Position numbers and translations under genes: made by a program
NCBI GenBank assembly: GCA_918807975.1
Contig: OU964919.1
Span: forward strand, 18,432,001 to 18,496,000
DNA length: 64,000 nt
Direction of reading: 5' to 3'
DNA from: Aplidium turbinatum
Taxonomy: Eukaryota > Chordata > Ascidiacea > Aplousobranchia > Polyclinidae
The notes under the pieces: generated by a model
The model's input: the letters and a program-made list of their open reading frames with translations, nothing else
The model's database searches: none
Told to the model about the DNA's origin: nothing
In this document: positions 18,569-30,485 of the stretch, one piece after another
Numbering within the stretch: the first letter of the stretch is position 1
How the letters are laid out: each line of letters begins with the position of its first letter

Positions 18569-21500
18569 TGTTGGAGGCAATTGTGGTGGTTTGCGTTTTG
18601 CTCGTGGTGGAAATGCTCCCTGAGATCGATCTCTCATCAGTGGAAGTTGCGCTCTCGTCAGTCGCCTGCACAGTATTGGTGGTTTCAGTTGCTTGGGCGG
18701 TGTACGATCCTAATCATTCATAAAAGCGATAGCTTTAGTTATCTTCAGAACTTAATAGCATCAGCAAATCAAAACATTAAAAGCTATTTCCTGTAAGCAA
18801 GCAAGGGAACTCTCTTTTGGATGGGGTTGATGTCCCTTAAGGCCTAAAACAACAAGCAACGTTAATAAAACATTATTACTATTATTATAAATACTCATAA
18901 ACTCACCACTTTCATCATCGCATCTGTACGTAATGTTGAGATATTTACGATAAGTGGGACAAGCATCTCCTAATGTCCTGTAGTTCAATGAAATATCGCA
19001 GCTTGGTTTGAGATGACAAATTTCATTTATCAGAATCAAAGAGTTAGAATTGCGGCAGTTGGCTGTATTAACGTTTCCGGTGTTTGGACATCTGTTAACG
19101 AGTTTTGAAGTTTATTTTAAACCAGTTTTGAACAGTTTCAATGTTCTGTTAACATTATTTCTTTTATGTTTTCTTCAAGATTATGTAATAAAATATTTCC
19201 AGAAAAACTATGTCAAACCTAAAAGGTTAAAAACTGGTATTTTTTAGACTTTACAGCGTGTCATTTCCATGTCATGTTCCGAGACGACAGCCCATGTAGG
19301 CCCCCTAAACATTTTTTGCATGGTTTAGACTTCAAAAGTAAGTAGGGCAAGAATAAAACAAATTCGTAATCACTGTTTTCAGTTCCGAACATCACAATGT
19401 GTATAACTTGCAATTTTTACTTTTTTGGTCATATTGTGATCTACAATATAAGGTTTGGCTTCAGCGCCTCAAATAGCCTAAAAACTTGATGAAACATGGC
19501 CGACATAAAAAAAATGGCAGCCTTATGATCACTGTTAGATCACAGTTGCAATGACATCAATATTCTATTAGAATTATTCTATTTGAAGAAGAACTTTTTG
19601 ATGATCTTAATAAGAGTTAAACAGCCTGTTAAGGCAGTGGTTCTCAACCACCGGTCCGCGGACCGGTGCCGGTCCGTATAATTTTTTTGCCGGTCCGCAG
19701 AAGGTCTTACTTTCTGCAAAACTTATTTTAATATGGAGTCGTTAGCATATTATAAAATTGTGATCGCACTGTGAAACATGTACACTGCACAGCTGTAAAA
19801 CTGACATATCTCCACGTAAAATTGTTTGATAATAAAGGTGAACTTTTTGAAGACCTAATTCTGTGCGGTAAATAATGTTTTTGTGACAAATTGCGTGTAG
19901 TTTTCAAAAAGTTTTGAAACACAGAAATACATAATCAAATGGGGAATTTAGTCCTTGATTTTGAAAAATTTCAAAGTCGTTGCTGGAAACGAAAATTTGG
20001 GAATAGATAAATTTGAAGTTCCGGGGTAAAGTCAGGCCTGCAATGGAAATTTGCCAGAACCGGAGTTAGCAAAGATATTGTTTTTCAAAAACTATGCAGA
20101 AAATAGCGCTTCGGAATGGAATGAAGACAAGCCGATTTGCTGTGGAAAATGCTGTTGAAATGGAGTGGTGAAAAAAAGTAAAACGAGGTGCTGAGCATTG
20201 TGAGTCAACACTTGAAAGAGTTGGCTAACAATTTTGACCATCATTTTGCGTAACATGAAGATCCTCGACATGGAAACTTTTGGATAAACAGTCCATGCAT
20301 CGATGATGTCAACACATGCGACCTTAATCTTCATGAAAAAGAAAGTCTGATTGAATTACAATATAATGTTGTGCTTCTACTTTGCAGTCCAGATTTGAAA
20401 AATATCATTGCCACACTTCTGGATATTTCTTGCAAACGAATTCGTGCCTAACTTTCAAAACAATCAATTTGATGGTAATTGTTTCAAGTAGCTGTTTAGA
20501 AACGACAATTCTTCTTCATCTCTAGCTTTAAAACAAAGCATAAAAATCGCCTGCAGATGCCGAAACAGAGCTAGGCCTACATGTTTTAGAAACTTCTTTG
20601 ATCTCGTTTGCCTCACATAGGCTACTGGCAGTGGCAGCACAACAGTAGCAAATTTCCCACTGATATTGATTTTGTATGCCAATGGATTGACATTTTCCTG
20701 TTTGAGTTGATTTGATTGCCGTTTTATTCCAATTTTCGTCCTGAATACAAATCATATGCTGAAACCTTGCATTATGGTGCGCAACGACAACTTTGGTTAA
20801 CAAAACGTTGCAAATATTCACTCTATTCACTACGATCTTTGGTTGCTGGTCCGCGAATATTTTTAAAAAAATGTTGCCGGTCCGCCACTGTTAAAAGGTT
20901 GAGAACCACTGTGTTAAGGTATTTAATGAATTGTAGGCAAACTGTATATGATGCAATTCGCTCTACTTGACATTTTACTTGGCCTTGCACACTTTTTAAT
21001 AATATTAATAGTATTTATTGTTGTATTGCGTAATATAGGCTTTGTGGAAATATTTCAACACTAAATGATTACACCGTTAAAACAATTTGAAACCAACTTT
21101 TTGGTGCATGAAGAAAAATGTTGTTTATAAGGTAAATTTGGGACGCTGAGTTGGAAAATGAAGTCCTTTGATGCGTATTAAATTTGATTGTTTTATTGCA
21201 GCTATCACACTTTAAAGTATGATGGCTGTAATGAAAATAAATCAGATTACATACACAAAAACGGACTTCCTTTTCGGATTCTCCACACTTGAAAACCACC
21301 CAAAGCCTTCTTATCTTTGTTGCACCAAAAATTGTGTTGACCAGTGTAATAATATGTAGCTTACGTTGTTGTATCCGATCTTCCATAGTTTGAATCAATC
21401 ACGTGGATCAGTTTGTCGTTGCACGATATTCTTGCAATGGTTATTCCTCCGTATGCATCGTCACAAAATATTTCAACCACGGTTCTTTGATCGTCTGCTT

Positions 21501-21700
21501 AAAATAACATCACAAACTTCTAAAGCACGGCTTGAAATTGAAATGCATGAACAAGGGTGACTGCTCACCAAAGAGTAATTACAAAATATCAGAAAAAAAT
21601 ACCTACCTGAACATTTCGTGAGAGTATCAATGCTTGATAACAGGAGCAAGAATATTAAAAGCAGTTTTATTTGAAGTGGTAAATTATAAAAAATAGCCAT
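18569..21700 (-). CDS. Unit 3 SUEL-lectin cassette
   Basis: Exons: 21607-21700 (signal, now NLPLQ), 21365-21494 (N-half), 18907-19091 (C-half), 18569-18709 (linker with Asn in ETTNTVQ). All four splice pairs and phases are kept. The signal-peptide Ser to Pro change is shared by units 3-11. Confidence 0.7.
19635..20911 (+). mobile_element. Common intron hAT, unit 3 copy
   Basis: Same insertion as in unit 2, here with an exact TGTTAAGG duplication on both sides (19627-19634 and 20912-20919). Confidence 0.88.
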
Positions 21701-21968
21701 GGCTTTGCCGTTGCAATATGCTCTGGAAACTTCACCTTTAAAGTTTAGTAAACTTATAATATACCTAAATACGATACTGAAACAGTGTGATGGCGTAGCG
21801 CCGTAAAACATAAGGTGTTGGTTTACCAATAATGCGAACCTGGACCCGGCTTAAGCTGGTTGTTGATAAACACGTCTACCCAGGGTGAAATAAATTGGGT
21901 TGGCTTAACTTCTGAAAAGGCGGCCGAGAGAGAGGAACTGGCCACCCTTCCCTTGTTGGTAGCCTACC

Positions 21969-22850
21969 CAGTGGCGTAGCTAGGGGGGGGGGGAGGCGGA
22001 CCGCCCCGGGCGGCACGTCTGGGGGCGGCATTTTCAGACAGGACGTTTTTTTTGTTGATAATGCAAAAGTACACGAAAAATAAAAGCAAACAGAATGGCA
22101 ACGATCAAAACATAGAATAATTCCACTTTAAGTCAATTAAAAAAATGAAATTATCTATTGCAAATGTCTTGAAACCAGTGGTGTAGCCAAGGGGGTGGGT
22201 GGTTACAACCCCCCTTTGGCACACGTGTGACGTCACGATATTGAGAATGATGCTTTCAGTCTCTATGTCTCTAACTAAAACAAAGTTTGCCTAATTTTAA
22301 ACGAAACTGCATTAAAATAGCGAGTTTTGCAATACCAAACCTTCAAATATATCAGCCAGGAATTAGCAACAAGAAAACATAGAGACTTAGCTTTAAATCA
22401 AATATTATCTGAAGCCTTTACAAATTGTTTCACCTAACGGATCATCAGAAGGTCTTATTCAAATAGACTTAGCTTTAAATTACCGATAAATTCCCAAGAA
22501 AACATGATCTTATTCTTTTGCTATGCCACTAGACAGCACCATTTTACAGGAATATTTATACCCACATTTTTGTTGAAAATGCTCTCAGAATGCACCAAAT
22601 CCAAAGTAATTTTTCAAAAATTTCTGGGGAGGACCCCCCAGACCCCCCTTTCAAAATGCCTGGCTACGCTACTGCTGGAGACTACAAGCTGTTGTTTTTT
22701 TATTGCAAACTGAAAGTTGCGTATTGAAAAAAGAGCGTTGCGTATTGCAGTGCTGATAAAAAAACGCATTTTATTTTCACATGCTTTTTCTTGAAAGGGC
22801 GGCAAAATCTGAATCCGCCCCGGGCGGCACATTCCCTAGCTACGCCACTG
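21969..22850. mobile_element. Spacer 3/4 composite hAT MITE
   Basis: Same nested MITE pair as the other spacers, with the hammerhead insertion at 22405-22466. The flank of that insertion is 7-8 bp shorter than in other spacers. Confidence 0.85.
22405..22466 (-). ncRNA. Hammerhead-like motif, spacer 3/4
   Basis: Core boxes CTGATGA and GAAA, the stem II hairpin and the GTA triplet match the copy at 17900-17961. The terminal pair of stem I is changed. Confidence 0.5.
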
Positions 22851-23021
22851 AGGCTACCTAAGCCCTGCAGTACTGTTTATACCAAATTAAGATAAACTTA
22901 ATTGATGCCATATAAAGAATCACTGTGCAAATGAAGCATGTGTTTGAAACTTTCTAGAAAGTGTGAATATCCCATAAAATAGTCCCGTACACCATTGATC
23001 AACTGAAATAGACATTCTCAC

Positions 23022-26000
23022 TGTTGGAGGCAATTGTGGTGGTTTGCGTTTTGCTCGTGGTGGAAATGCTCCCTAAGATCGATCTCTCATCAGTGGAAGT
23101 TGCGCTCTCGTCAGTCGCCTGCACAGTAGTGGTGGTTTCAGTTGCTTGGGCGGTGTACGATCCTAATCATTCATAAAAGCGATAGCTTTAGTTATCTTCA
23201 GAACTTAATAGCATCAGAAAATCAAAACATTAACCCATTAAACGCCGCACCTATTTCTAGAAGTTAATTTTTTTTCATTTTTTGATATGTTGGTAGCACT
23301 CTTCCAGTTTGGACAATTAGTAAAAAAAATTGAATTTTTTTTTGTTTGTTTGTATAAAATCTGAGGCGTTGCAGAAACGCAACGTCAGCGGTTAAGCGAT
23401 AATTTTTTTTTAATAGTTTGACTAATCGAGTGTTAAGACTTCTTTCCCTTTGCGTCTTCTGCGTCTCTCTTTTGACCGTTTTCTTTTTTTCCTTTGAACA
23501 TATAAAAATCTAAGACCATATTTTAGTCAAGTGCGAAAACATAGTTTTCTATTCACAACTGCAAACAACGAAATCATGTGGCATGAAAACATACGAGTAA
23601 TAAAAGTACACAAAAAATGCACTCAATAAAACACAATGTCCTTGAACACATCTACTTTGGATTATGGCCTGTTTTTGTGGTACAATTCATTGCAATGCTG
23701 ATGAAGAGGAACATCACACATCCTACAAAGAAAACGCGTTTGGCTGTGACACTGTCTGCAACGACGTCTTTTATTGCAGGGAATGGTTTTTAGACAGTGG
23801 TGCGATGTAGAATTATTTGGTCGGCTATATTCAAGAGCAAAAACACTTGGGCGGCCAGTGGCAGAGATTGCAAAGCGTTTGAAGTTCAAAAGTTTCACAG
23901 TCACTTGTCGTCGAAACTCTAGTCCCAGCAATTTCCTTTCCAAATCTTCCAGCTTGTCAGCTACTTTGCATACAGGAGAAAATAAGAAAGGAGCCTTTTT
24001 CCTACTCCATTTCACTTCCGATAAGCTGCGTTTTTTCTTAGGAACTGGGGTCGTTGGCACATCATCACTTTGTACTGGGTTGCAATGAATTTCAATCTCT
24101 CCTGCAGCGTCTGGTAGCACTGCTCCACTTTCTGTCAAATCGTTTTCGTCCATACCCTCTTCGTCGCTAACTACAGCAGGATCTAGTGGTGCTATGACCA
24201 TGTCAATTTCATCTTCTTCACAATATTCCATATCTTCGAAAGCGGCTAATACCTCCTCTACAGTAGAAACGTCTGGCGAGACATTATTTAGTGTAACGTA
24301 ATGCGTTCGGAAAAAATAGCAGTAGCTCGGCCTGCCTCTTGTCACAATCAGTTACCGTGCGACTTTGTGAGACAGAACACAATATCCAGCTTTATTTCGG
24401 TCAAGCCATTAGTAAGACAACTAAGTATCGTTTAGAGTTGGACAAAATTACTGGTTACTGGCTAGTAATTCTCAGAAATCATTTGCAAATCAGGTCAATT
24501 GTCACTTTATTGTTTCGAAAATGCTTTCTTAGCAAACAAACAGAAGTTTTCGCCTATAATCAGCATCTCTTTACGAAACAACGGTGCATGTCTACTACAC
24601 TGCATATGCATAACAAAGTATCGGTTTTACGCTGACGTTGCAGAAATGGTACAGCAAAGTTTGCACTTAAATATCTCCAGCTCTTCACACATTTAGAAGA
24701 TGTGCTTACACTGGTATGTTCTAGCATCACTACACTATACTTTAAGCCAATTTTTGAAATTATTTTATTGAATTAATGCATATTGAAATACGACTAACAA
24801 AATGCGCTCGAAATGCGTGAAAAGTGTCGTAAAAGAGCGATGATTTTAAGTGTACAAAAAAAAATATTTTTTTAAAATAAGGTTTTAAACACTTTATTTA
24901 GAGTTCAAATGACAAGAATATTCATTTTTTTAGATAGAAAGTTGCTTTTGAAATGCGTTTATAAAGGCTCAAAGTAAGCGTTGCAGCAACGCAACGTCAG
25001 CGGTTAATGGGTTAAAAGCTATTTCCTGTAAGCAAGCAAGGGAACTCTCTTTTGGATGGGGTTGATGTCCCTTAAGGCCTAAAACAACAAGCAACGTTAA
25101 TAAAACATTATTACTATTATTATAAATACTCATAAACTCACCACTTTCATCATCGCATCTGTACGTAATGTTGAGATATTTACGATAAGTGGGACAAGCA
25201 TCTCCTAATGTCCTGTAGTTCAATGAAATATCGCAGCTTGGTTTGAGATGACAAATTTCATTTATCAGAATCAAAGAGTTAGAATTGCGGCAGTTGGCTG
25301 TATTAACGTTTCCGGTGTTTGGACATCTGTTAACGAGTTTTGAAGTTTATTTTAAACCAGTTTTGAACAGTTTCAATGTTCTGTTAACATTATTTCTTTT
25401 ATGTTTTCTTCAAGATTATGTAATAAAATATTTCCAGAAAGACTATGTCAAACCTAAAAAGTTAAAAACTGGTATTTTTTAGAGTTTACAGCGTGTCATT
25501 TCCATGTCATGTTCCGAGACGACAGCCCATGTAGGCCCCCTAAACATTTTTTGCATGGTTTAGACTTTAGAAGTAAGTAGGGCAAGAATAAAACAAATTC
25601 GTAATCACTGTTTTCAGTTCCGAACATCACAATGTGTATAACTTGCAATTTTTACTTTTTTGGTCATATTGTGATCTACAATATAAGGTTTGGCTTCAGC
25701 GTCTCAAATAGCCTAAAAACTTGATGAAACATGGCCGACATAAAAAAAAATGGCAGCCTTATGATCACTGTTAGATCACAGTTGCAATGACATCAATATT
25801 CTATTAGAATTATTCTATTTGAAGAAGAACTTTTTTGATGATCTCAATAAGAGTGAAACAGCCTGTTAAGGCAGTGGTTCTCAATCACCGGTCCGCGGAC
25901 CGGTGCCGGTCCGTGTAATTTTTTTGCCGGTCCGCAGAAGATCTTACTTTCTGCAAAACTTATTTTAATATGGAGTCGTTAGCATATTATAAAATTGTGA

Positions 26001-27932
26001 TCGCACTGTGAAACATGTACACTGCACAGCTGTAAAACTGACATATCTCCACGTAAAATTGTTTGATAATAAAAGTGAACTTTTTGATGACCTAATTCTG
26101 TGCGGTTGATAATGTTTTTGTGACAAATTGCGTGTAGTTTCCAAAAAGTTTTGAAACACAGAAATACATAATCAAATGGGGAATTTTGTCCTTGATTTTG
26201 AAAAATTTCAAAGTCGTTGCTGGAAACGAAAATTTGGGAATAGATAAATTTGAAGTTCCGGGGTAAAGTCAGGCCTGCAATGGAAATTTGCCAGAACCGG
26301 AGTTAGCAAAGATATTGTTTTTCAAAAACTATGCAGAAAATAGCGCTTCGGAATGGAATGAAGACAAACCAATTTGCTGTGGAAAATGCTGTTGAAATGG
26401 AGTGGTGAAAAAAAGTAAAACGAGGTGCTGAGCATTGTGAGTCAACACTTGAAAGAGTTGGCTAACAATTTTGACCATCATTTTGCGTAACATGAAGATC
26501 CTCGACATGGAAACTTTTGGATAAACAGTCCATGCATCGATGATGTCAACACATGCGACCTTAATCTTCATGAAAAAGAAAGTCTGATTGAATTACAATA
26601 TCATGTTGTGCTTCTACTTTGCAGTCCAGATTTGAAAAATATCATTGCCACACTTCTGGATATTTCTTGCAAACGAATTCGTGCCTAACTTTCAAAACAA
26701 TCAATTTGATGGTAATTGTTTCAAGTAGCTATTTAGAAACGACAATTCTTCTTCATCTCTAGCTTTAAAACAAAGCATAGAAATCGCCTGCAGATGCCGA
26801 AACAGAGCTAGGCCTACATGTTTTAGAAACTTCTTTGATATCTCGTTTGCCTCACATAGGCTACTGGCAGCATAACAGTAGCAAATTTCCTACTGATATT
26901 GATTTTGTATGCCAATGGTTTGACATTTTCCTGTTTGAGTTGATTTGATTGCCGTTTTATTTCAATTTTCGTCCTGAATACAAATCATATGCTGAAACCT
27001 TGCATTATGGTGCGCAACGACAACTTTGGTTAACAAAACGTTGCAAATATTCAATTTATTCACTACGATCTTTGGTTGCTGGTCCGCAAATATTTTTAAA
27101 AAATGTTGCCGGTCCGCCACTGTTAAAAGGTTGAGAACCACTGTGTTAAAGTATTTAATGAATTGTAGGCAAACTGCATATGATGCAATTCGCTCTACTT
27201 GACATTTTACTTGGCCTTGCACACTTTTTAATAATATTAATAGTATTTATTGTTGTATTGCGTAATATAGGCTTTGTGGAAATATTTTAACACTAAATGA
27301 TTACACAGTTAAACAATTTGAAACCAACTTTTTGGTGCATGAAGAAAAATGTTGTTTATAAGGTAAATTTGGGACGCTGAGTTGGAAAATGAAGTTCTTT
27401 GATGCGTATTAAATCTGATTGTTTTATTGCTGCTATCACACTTTAAAGTATGATGGCTGTAATGAAAAAAAATCAGATTACATACACAAAAACGGACTTC
27501 CTTTTCGGATTCTCCACACTTGAAAACCACCCAAAGCCTTCTTATCTTTGTTGCACCAAAAATTGTGTTGACCAGTGTAATAAATATGTAGCTTACGTTG
27601 TTGTATCCGATCTTCCATAGTTTGAATCAATCACGTGGATCAGTTTGTCGTTGCACGATATTCTTGCAATGGTTATTCCTCCGTATGCATCGTCACAAAA
27701 TATTTCAACCACGGTTCTTTGATCGTCTGCTTAAAATAACATCACAAACTTCTAAAGCACGGCTTGAAATTGAAATGCATGAACAAGGGTGACTGCTCAC
27801 CAAAGAGTAATTACAAAATATCAGAAAAAAATACCTACCTGAACATTTCGTGAGAGTATCAATGCTTGATAACAGGAGCAAGAATATTAAAAGCAGTTTT
27901 ATTTGAAGTGGTAAATTATAAAAAATAGCCAT
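23022..27932 (-). CDS. Unit 4 SUEL-lectin cassette
   Basis: Exons: 27839-27932 (signal), 27597-27726 (N-half), 25142-25326 (C-half), 23022-23162 (linker with ETTTT and one Ser to Leu change after RSI). The short intron between C-half and linker, about 200 bp elsewhere, holds a 1.78-kb piggyBac insertion. The exon boundaries are intact. Confidence 0.68.
23234..25011 (-). mobile_element. Internally deleted piggyBac element
   Basis: TTAA target duplications (23230-23233 and 25012-25015) flank ends CCCATTAAACGCCGC and GCGGTTAATGGG. The word CGCAACGTCAGCGGTTAA occurs both inside the left end (about 23379-23396) and at the right end, forming subterminal repeats. It is absent from all other units, so it is young relative to the array. 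Confidence 0.9.
23662..24345 (-). pseudogene. piggyBac transposase, N- and C-termini fused by internal deletion
   Basis: This 227-residue open frame starts with an acidic region (AFEDMEYCEEDEIDM, then DEEGMDENDL), as in PGBD-type transposases. It ends in a Cys/His zinc-binding tail: CRQCHSQTRFLCRMCDVPL, then HCNELYH. The DDD catalytic core expected between them is missing, yet the frame is open across the junction. It could be made as a DNA-binding-only protein if transcribed. Host use is not shown. Confidence 0.75.
25872..27143 (+). mobile_element. Common intron hAT, unit 4 copy
   Basis: Same site and ends as in unit 2; right-hand duplication TGTTAAAG. Confidence 0.85.
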
Positions 27933-28200
27933 GGCTTTGCCGTTGCAATATGCTCTGGAAACTTCACCTTTAAAGTTTAGTAAACTTATAATATACCTAA
28001 ATACGATACTGAAACAGTGTGGTGGCGTAGCGCCGTAGAAAATAAGGTGTTGGTTTACCAATAATGCGAACCTGGACCCGGCTTAAGCTGGTTGTTGATA
28101 AACACGTCTACCCAGGGTGAAATAAATTGGGTTGGCTTAACTTCTGAAAAGGCGGCCGAGAGAGAGGAACTGGCCACCCTTCCCTTGTTGGTAGCCTACC

Positions 28201-30262
28201 CAGTGGCGTAGCTAGGGGGGCGGGGGGAGGACCGCCCCGGGCGGCACGTCTGGGGGCGGCATTTTCAGACAGGACGTTTTTTTTGTTGATAATGCAAAAG
28301 TACACGAAAAATAAAAGCAAACAGAATGGCAACGATCAAAACATAGAATAATTCCACTTTAAGTCAATTAAAAAAATGAAATTATCTATTGCAAATGTCT
28401 TGAAACCAGTGGTGTAGCCAAAGGGGTGGGTGGTTACAACCCCCATTTGGCACACGTGTGACGTCACGATATTGAGAATGATGCTTTCAGTCTCTATGTC
28501 TCTAACTAAAACAAAGTTTGCCTAATTTTAAACGAAACTGCATTAAAATAGCGAGTTTTGCAATACCAAACCTTCAAATATATCAGCCAGGAATTAGCAA
28601 CAAGAAAACATAGAGACTTAGCTTTAAATCAAATATAGTTATTACTATCTGAAGCCTTTACAAATTGTTTCACCTAACGCAGGGGTCGGCAACCTTTCTT
28701 CAGTCGCGGGCCAAAACAAAACTGCGCAGATGTCAACGGGCCGTACAAGTTTTCCATTTGCACTTCCGTTTTCTTTACTTTTCATAATATTGTTAAAATT
28801 GGCGTTCTTATCAGAGTATCTCCATATTTAGCTACTATAGGCTGATATAGATTAATATAAAGAAAATTAGTAACAATTGGTAACGAAAAACACCAAGTAC
28901 TTTATTTATTGACAGCACAACATTAATGTGATATTTGATGTTGTTTCCTGCTAGAAAGTTTCTGAAGGTCAGGTGATAGGTTGGATGAGGCAAGAATCAT
29001 AACATCTTGCAAGTGGTCATCAGTGAGTTGTGTTCTCAACTTGCCGTTAAATATACGGTTAATTGACTATTACTAACGCAACTCATGTAGCCTCCAACTA
29101 GCATGCAGTAAATAGGCTAATATAACCGGACTTCAAGGTGAAACTGCCAAGTACCTTGATGCTACCTTCTGCAAGCTTAAGCTAAATTTTGCCCCAAACC
29201 TAGTTTACTATAACAAAGCGACCCGTGATCGATAGGTCGCGGGTACAAAGGCGCTTTGTGATAATTTCCTATGCTTGGTGGATTCTAACAAGCAGCAAAT
29301 TCTTCAAAGACAAGAATAACTTGTTGAAAAAAATGGAAAAATGGAACTGGGAGTAAATTATAACTCTAAAAAATAAAGTAATTTAAAAGTCTGGACCGGC
29401 TGTCACTAAAAAGGCCAATTCCTGCTTCCTAAGCTACACATATTTCTAAATTATCAACCTTCAAACAAACTAATTCTTAAAACTTCAAATCTATCAAACT
29501 ATCTATCAGGCCTGCAACGTCGCTCTCTCTAAAATGCAGTTCGCAGAGAAAGAATATCAAGGAAATTCAAAATGGCGACAATGCCCTAACTAAGCATTGT
29601 TGCGGCATAAGTACACAGGCTACGTGATTACAAGTGAGCGTTACGGATAAATATGGAAAAGTAAAAATTGCGAAAGTTTTACATAACATTTAGTAATCTT
29701 AATTCTGTTATGTAAAACCAAATGGCAGCATAAAATAATGGGATGTTCGTTTTGGCCCGCCAACTACAATTTGCAAAAATGCTGCGGGCCGGATAATTTT
29801 GCTTGGCGGGCCGGATCCGGCCCGCGGGCCGTAGGTTGCCGACCCCTGACCTAACGGATCATCAGAAGGTCTTATTCAAATAGACTTAGCTTTAAATTAC
29901 CGATAAATGCCCAAGAAAACATGATCTTATTCTTTTGCTATGCCACTAGACAGCACCATTTTACAGGAATATTTATACCCACATTTTTGTTGAAAATGCT
30001 CTCAGAATGCACCAAATCCAAAGTAATTTTTCAAAAATTTCTGGGGGGGACCCCCCAGAACCCCCTTTCAAAATGCCTGGCTACGCTACTGCTGGAGACT
30101 ACAAGTTGTTGTTTTTTTATTGCAAACTGAAAGTTGCGTATTGAAAAAAGAGCGTATTGCAGTGCTGATAAAAAAACGCATTTTATTTTCACATGCTTTT
30201 TCTTGAAAGGGCGGCAAAATCTGAATCCGCCCCGGGCGGCACATTCCCTAGCTACGCCACTG
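28201..30262. mobile_element. Spacer 4/5 composite hAT MITE, interrupted
   Basis: The usual nested MITE pair, lengthened by the hAT insertion at 28680-29848, which lies inside the hammerhead insertion (left part from 28645, right part to about 29882). Confidence 0.85.
28680..29848. mobile_element. hAT element with CAGGGGTCGGCAACC ends
   Basis: Termini CAGGGGTCGGCAACC and GGTTGCCGACCCCTG with the exact duplication ACCTAACG (28672-28679 and 29849-29856). GGCCCGC-rich subterminal repeats are present at both ends and no transposase frame is seen. It is found only in this spacer. The related end at 1-34 suggests other copies nearby. Confidence 0.92.
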
Positions 30263-30485
30263 AGGCTACCTAAGCCTTGCAGTACTGTTTATACCAAATT
30301 AAAATAAACTTAATTGATGCCATATAAAGAATCACTGTGCAAATGAAGCATGTGCTTGAAACTTTCTAGAAAGTGTGAATATCCCATAAAATATTGATCA
30401 ACTGAAATAGTACACCATTACACCATTACAATATTACACCATTACACCAAGTACACCATTGATCAACTGAAATAGACATTCTCAC

